Notes under the pieces: generated by a model
Databases searched by the model: none
Told to the model about the DNA's origin: nothing
What the model saw: the letters and a program-made list of their open reading frames with translations, nothing else
Shown here: piece by piece, positions 12,626 through 15,821 of the stretch
How positions within the stretch are numbered: the stretch's first letter is position 1
How the letters are laid out: the number at the start of each line of letters is the position of its first letter
Origin: an uncultured Ruaniaceae bacterium
Lineage (GTDB): Bacteria; Actinomycetota; Actinomycetes; Actinomycetales; Beutenbergiaceae
Length of the DNA: 15,821 nucleotides
Assembly: GCA_938004115.1 (NCBI GenBank)
Contig: CALKWS010000394.1
Coordinates: 1-15,821, forward strand
Direction: 5' to 3'
Translations under genes and position numbers: made by a program

Positions 12626-13579
12626 GTGATCCATGCCCGGGGCCTGACCAAGACGTTCCAGCGCAAGAAGGAGACGATCCATGCCGTGAAGGAGGTCGAC
12701 GTGGACGTGGGCCGCGGGGAACTCGTGGCGTTCCTGGGTCCCAACGGCGCCGGGAAGTCCACCACGCTGCGGATGCTGACCAGCCTGCTCCCGCCCACGG
12801 CCGGCACCGCCGAGGTGGCCGGTCATGACGTGGTCAGCGCACCGGCCCGGGTGCGCGCCAACATCGGCTATATCGGCCAGGGCAGCGGCGGCGGATACTC
12901 CTACCGGGTGCGCGATGAACTGCACAACCAGGGCCGCTTCTACGGCCTGCCCGCCGCGGAGTACCGGCAGCGGGCGGCCGATCTGATCCTGGCCCTGGAA
13001 CTGCAAGGCCTGGAGAAGCGCACGGTGCAGAGCCTCTCCGGCGGGCAGCGCCGCCGCCTCGATGTGGCGATGGGGCTGATGAACCATCCCCCGCTGCTGT
13101 TCCTGGACGAACCCACCACCGGATTGGACCCGCACAGCCGGGCGAACCTGTGGGAGCACATCACCGCGATGCGGCAGCGCTACGACATGACGCTGGTGCT
13201 CACCACGCACTACCTGGACGAGGCCGACAACATGGCCGAACGGGTGGTGGTGATCGACCACGGACAGATCATCGCCGACGCTGCCCCGGATGTGCTCAAA
13301 CGCGACTACGCCGATGACGTCATCACCCTGCAGGTGCCGACGCATGCGCCCGAGGAGATCCACCGGGCGTTGGCGGGGTACGAAGTGCACACCACCGAAC
13401 GGCCCGATGGGACCACGGCGGTCATCCGGTCGGGCCGAGGGGCCGAGCAACTACCGCGCATCATCGAGTCCCTCCGGCTGGCCGGGTTGGCGGTCGCCGC
13501 GGCGGACGTGAAACGCGCCAGCCTCGACGACGTGTTCCTCAACCTCACCGGCCGCAGCCTTCGAGAGGAGACCGCCTGA
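12626..13579 (+). CDS. DrrA-like ABC exporter ATP-binding protein
   Basis: Nucleotide-binding subunit of an ABC-2-type exporter, 317 residues. Walker A is GPNGAGKS at 38-45, the Q-loop Gln85, the signature LSGGQ at 137-141 and Walker B LLFLDEP at 157-163. The H-loop is His195. The C-terminal extension ending in ASLDDVFLNLTGR (298-310) is typical of the daunorubicin-resistance DrrA group. It starts with GTG, with AGGAG 9 bases upstream, and its TGA overlaps the permease ATG by one base (TGATG). Control by the divergent TetR protein is likely. The cargo could be a drug, an antibiotic or a lipid; the sequence does not decide. Confidence 0.93.
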   Translation: MIHARGLTKTFQRKKETIHAVKEVDVDVGRGELVAFLGPNGAGKSTTLRMLTSLLPPTAGTAEVAGHDVVSAPARVRANIGYIGQGSGGGYSYRVRDELHNQGRFYGLPAAEYRQRAADLILALELQGLEKRTVQSLSGGQRRRLDVAMGLMNHPPLLFLDEPTTGLDPHSRANLWEHITAMRQRYDMTLVLTTHYLDEADNMAERVVVIDHGQIIADAAPDVLKRDYADDVITLQVPTHAPEEIHRALAGYEVHTTERPDGTTAVIRSGRGAEQLPRIIESLRLAGLAVAAADVKRASLDDVFLNLTGRSLREETA

Positions 13580-14409
13580 TGGCTCACACCACGATCAACC
13601 CGCCCGCGGTACCGGCGACGGCAGCCCGTGCGCCGGCCACCGGCTTCCTGACCGACCTGCGCGCGGTCTTCACCCGGGAGATCCTGACCGTCCTGCGGGA
13701 CCCGTTCACGCTGATCTTCTCACTGCTGCAGCCGCTGGTATTCCTGGGACTGTTCGCCCCGCTGCTGACCGGCGCCGTCGGCAACTTCGGCGGCGTCGGG
13801 GGCACCACCGCACAGACGCTGCAGTGGTTCGTACCCGGTGTCATCGTGATGATCGCCCTGTTCGGCACGATGATGTCCGGATCGAACCTGTTGTACGAGA
13901 TGATGACCGGTTCCTATGAACGGGTGCTGGCCACGCCGCTGTCCCGGTCGGCGATCCTCACCGGCAGGTCGCTGAAGGAGTTCGCGCCGCTGGTGGCCCA
14001 GGGTCTGCTCATCGTGGTGCTGTGCGTTCCGTTCGGGTTCACCCTCCATCCGTTGCACCTGATCGCCGGGCTGGTGTTGCTCGGGGTGTTCGGGGTCGGG
14101 GTGGGCGCGTTGTCGATCAGCCTCGCGCTGCTGTCCAAGAACCGCGAGTGGCTGTTCTGGAGCGTGCAGCAGTCGCTGATCTTCCCGCTGCTGATCCTCT
14201 CGGGGATGATGCTGCCGCTGGAGGTGGGGCCGGGCTGGATGCAGACCGCTGCCAGGTTCAATCCGCTCACCTACATCGTGGATGCCGAGCGGGCGCTGCT
14301 GGGCGGGTCGTTCACCGAGGCCGCGGTGCTGTGGGGAGTGATCACTGCGGTCCTGACCTGCGTCGTCGGCCTGCTGGTGGGGATCCGGGCCACCCGGCGG
14401 ATCGTCTGA
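13579..14409 (+). CDS. ABC-2-type exporter permease (DrrB-like)
   Basis: Membrane partner of the preceding ATPase, 276 residues. A cytoplasmic N-terminal part with the amphipathic segment LRAVFTREILTVLRDP (27-42) leads into six hydrophobic segments at about 43-64, 85-105, 137-153, 161-184, 195-212 and 246-268. RFNPLTYIVDAER (229-241), close to the C-terminal helix, is characteristic of the ABC-2 membrane family. Translation is coupled through the one-base overlap TGATG. The gene ends 15 bp from the convergent coaE stop, with no room for a separate terminator. Confidence 0.92.
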   Translation: MAHTTINPPAVPATAARAPATGFLTDLRAVFTREILTVLRDPFTLIFSLLQPLVFLGLFAPLLTGAVGNFGGVGGTTAQTLQWFVPGVIVMIALFGTMMSGSNLLYEMMTGSYERVLATPLSRSAILTGRSLKEFAPLVAQGLLIVVLCVPFGFTLHPLHLIAGLVLLGVFGVGVGALSISLALLSKNREWLFWSVQQSLIFPLLILSGMMLPLEVGPGWMQTAARFNPLTYIVDAERALLGGSFTEAAVLWGVITAVLTCVVGLLVGIRATRRIV

Positions 14410-14424
14410 TCCTCCCGCAGCCGC

Positions 14425-15627
14425 TCAGCGGGGCGTCCAGTTCGTGCCGGCGATCCAGGCCTGCAGCCGAGGATCCGCAGCGCTGAACCATGGTTCCTTC
14501 GCCCGGGCGTAGTCCTCCGGGCCGGTCGCGGCGTCGGCGATGGTTCGCTTGGCCCGGGCGTAGTCCTCCCGAGCGGTGGCCTCGGCCCGGAGCCAGTCCC
14601 GGAACGCCAGGGCGAATCGCCACCCCGGACTGCCCTCCTGGCGCACGTGCAGGTTGACCGCGCGGCCGGGGTCAGCGCTGGTGTACAGGCGTTTGCGCCA
14701 GGCGCCGGGATCTGGTTCGTGCGGGCGCGGTTCGTCCCGGTCGATGTCCCGGCGGAGGATGTACCCGGCGGCCCGGAGCGGTTCGTCCAGGGCATCGGCG
14801 GCCTCCAGGTCCGCCACCCCCAGTTGCAGATCGATCACGTCCTTGGCGGGCAGGCCGGGAACCGCGGTGGAACCGATGTGGTGGGCCGTGCTGATCGCGT
14901 CCCGCACGTGCCGGCGGATCCGGGCCAGGAGGCACTCGGCCTGCACTGCCCAGGTTCGCGGCGGGGCCGGCGGCTGGCGCAACCGCACCGGCGCCGATCC
15001 CCGGTCGGCAGGCCGGTTGTCGGCGATGCCCCGGGCGAAGGGGACCAGCCGGGACCGCCACACCTCCTCCACCACCGTCCGCACCTGCGCCTTCGGCGCC
15101 TCGGTGTTGATCCAGATGTCGGCCACGGCCCGCCGGGAGGCGTCATCGGTCTGTGCCCGGATCCGCGCCCACGCATCCTCCTCCGACATCCCCCGGCTCT
15201 GCACCAGCCGCTGTGCGCGGACGGCCTCGGCGGCGCCGGCCACGAGCACCAGGTGGTAACGGTCGGCCAGGCCGTTCTCCACGATCAGGGGCACATCGTG
15301 CACCACGATCTGCCCCGGCGGCACCCGGGCGAGCAGTTCGGCGGTGCGCCGGCCCACCAGCGGGTGGATGATCTCCCCCAGCCGCGCCCGCGCAGCGTCG
15401 TCGGCGAACACGAGCCGTCCCAGCGCGGGCCGGTCCAGTGCCCCCTGCGCGGTGAGGATCTGCTCCCCGAAGGTCGCCACCACCTGCGCGAGCCCCTCGG
15501 TGCCGGGCTCCACCACCTCCCGGGCCAACAGATCGGCGTCGATCAGATGGGCGCCCAACTCGGTGAACACCGCGGAGATGGTCGACTTTCCTGCAGCGAT
15601 CCCGCCGGTGAGGCCGATGTTCAGCAC
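14425..15627 (-). CDS. coaE: dephospho-CoA kinase fused to a GrpB/UPF0157 domain
   Basis: Catalyses the last step of coenzyme A synthesis, the ATP-dependent 3'-phosphorylation of dephospho-CoA. The N-terminal kinase domain (about 1-200) has the P-loop GLTGGIAAGKS (5-15), DADLLAREV (30-38) and HDVPLIVENGL (110-120). A second domain (about 225-395) of the GrpB/UPF0157 nucleotidyltransferase-like family has IGSTAVPGLPAKDVIDLQLGV between 251 and 271. The 400-residue total matches the actinobacterial two-domain CoaE (about 407 in M. tuberculosis), where the extra domain is thought to aid folding or regulate the kinase. The start is GTG at 15627, with only a weak GGTGG just upstream. In many actinobacteria coaE lies between rpsA and uvrB, so rpsA may lie just beyond the right edge. 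Confidence 0.96.
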   Translation of the reverse strand: MLNIGLTGGIAAGKSTISAVFTELGAHLIDADLLAREVVEPGTEGLAQVVATFGEQILTAQGALDRPALGRLVFADDAARARLGEIIHPLVGRRTAELLARVPPGQIVVHDVPLIVENGLADRYHLVLVAGAAEAVRAQRLVQSRGMSEEDAWARIRAQTDDASRRAVADIWINTEAPKAQVRTVVEEVWRSRLVPFARGIADNRPADRGSAPVRLRQPPAPPRTWAVQAECLLARIRRHVRDAISTAHHIGSTAVPGLPAKDVIDLQLGVADLEAADALDEPLRAAGYILRRDIDRDEPRPHEPDPGAWRKRLYTSADPGRAVNLHVRQEGSPGWRFALAFRDWLRAEATAREDYARAKRTIADAATGPEDYARAKEPWFSAADPRLQAWIAGTNWTPR

Positions 15628-15677
15628 CCCACCGACCTTAGCGGCTGCATACGGCGCGACGGCCCGAACTGCGCCCG

Positions 15678-15733
15678 CCGCTGGCCCGGCGTACCAGCGC
15701 TGCGGGCGCGGGCGGTGCCGCTGGCCTGGCGTA
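15678..15733. repeat. pair of 16-bp direct repeats upstream of coaE
   Basis: CCGCTGGCCCGGCGTA (15678-15693) and CCGCTGGCCTGGCGTA (15718-15733) match at 15 of 16 bases, 40 bp apart. They lie in the gene-free region before coaE. Their role is unknown. Confidence 0.55.
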
Positions 15734-15738
15734 GCCGC

Positions 15739-15796
15739 CCGAAGTCAGCCTCGATCGGCTCGGAGGGCGCTCCCGGCCGACCAAGGCTGACTTCGG
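15739..15796. terminator. long nested hairpin near the right edge
   Basis: CCGAAGTCAGCCT (15739-15751) and AGGCTGACTTCGG (15784-15796) are perfect 13-bp inverted repeats. The 32-base interval contains inner complementary pairs (TCGG/CCGA, GGAG/CTCC), so the whole can fold as one long hairpin. It may be the terminator of the gene beyond the right edge or an intergenic palindromic repeat. No T-run is seen in the window. Confidence 0.5.
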
Positions 15797-15821
15797 CGGG
15801 CAGCCCGCCGGGACGGCGAAG

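Noticed and set aside
12464..13450. 328-codon minus-strand frame opposite the ABC ATPase
   Set aside because: It would cover the TetR/ABC promoter region and has shadow-like composition. The ATPase on the plus strand is certain.

Overview
The window is a high-GC chromosomal stretch from an actinobacterium. Evidence: strong G/C third-position bias, GTG starts, and a coaE fused to a GrpB/UPF0157 domain, which is an actinobacterial arrangement. Other signs are uvrB on the same strand as coaE and a NgcE-type sugar-binding lipoprotein without a dedicated ATPase. A Micrococcales-like organism is plausible, but that is inference. I see no CRISPR array, rRNA, tRNA, insertion sequence or phage gene.

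Left block (1-5540, almost all minus strand): a five-gene amino-sugar / cell-wall-sugar uptake operon, read right to left. It holds an RpiR/MurR-type SIS-domain regulator, a NgcE-like substrate-binding Tat lipoprotein, two MalF/MalG-type permeases and murQ (MurNAc-6-phosphate etherase). The binding protein and both permeases overlap by 4 bases each. Hairpins lie between regulator and binding protein and between the last permease and murQ. Two near-identical palindromic sites (TGAAA-N5-TCTCA), 33 bp apart, cover the -10 and the ribosome binding site of the regulator, suggesting autorepression. No ATPase and no sugar kinase are in the window. The first 75 bases hold the tail of an unidentified plus-strand gene convergent with murQ.

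Middle block (5819-11525): uvrB (minus) is divergent from an FtsH-family membrane protease (plus), which is followed closely by a carboxylesterase/phospholipase-type hydrolase. Next come a three-copy 23-bp tandem repeat and an OsmC-family peroxide reductase. The FtsH lacks the conserved pore-loop phenylalanine (FVG is IVG here) and looks like a paralogue of the housekeeping enzyme.

Right block (11523-15821): a TetR regulator with a disordered Asp-Ala-Pro repeat tail is divergent from a two-gene DrrA/DrrB-like ABC exporter. Two GTAC-centred palindromes lie in the shared promoter region. coaE-grpB (minus) follows, convergent with the exporter, and a long hairpin lies near the right edge.

Overall the region joins housekeeping genes (coaE, uvrB) with a muropeptide/amino-sugar salvage operon and stress/efflux functions. 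I found no clearly new system. The most interesting points are the twin RpiR operators, the structured murQ leader, the atypical FtsH pore loop, the TetR operator pair with the slippage-prone repeat, and a possibly leaderless uvrB.
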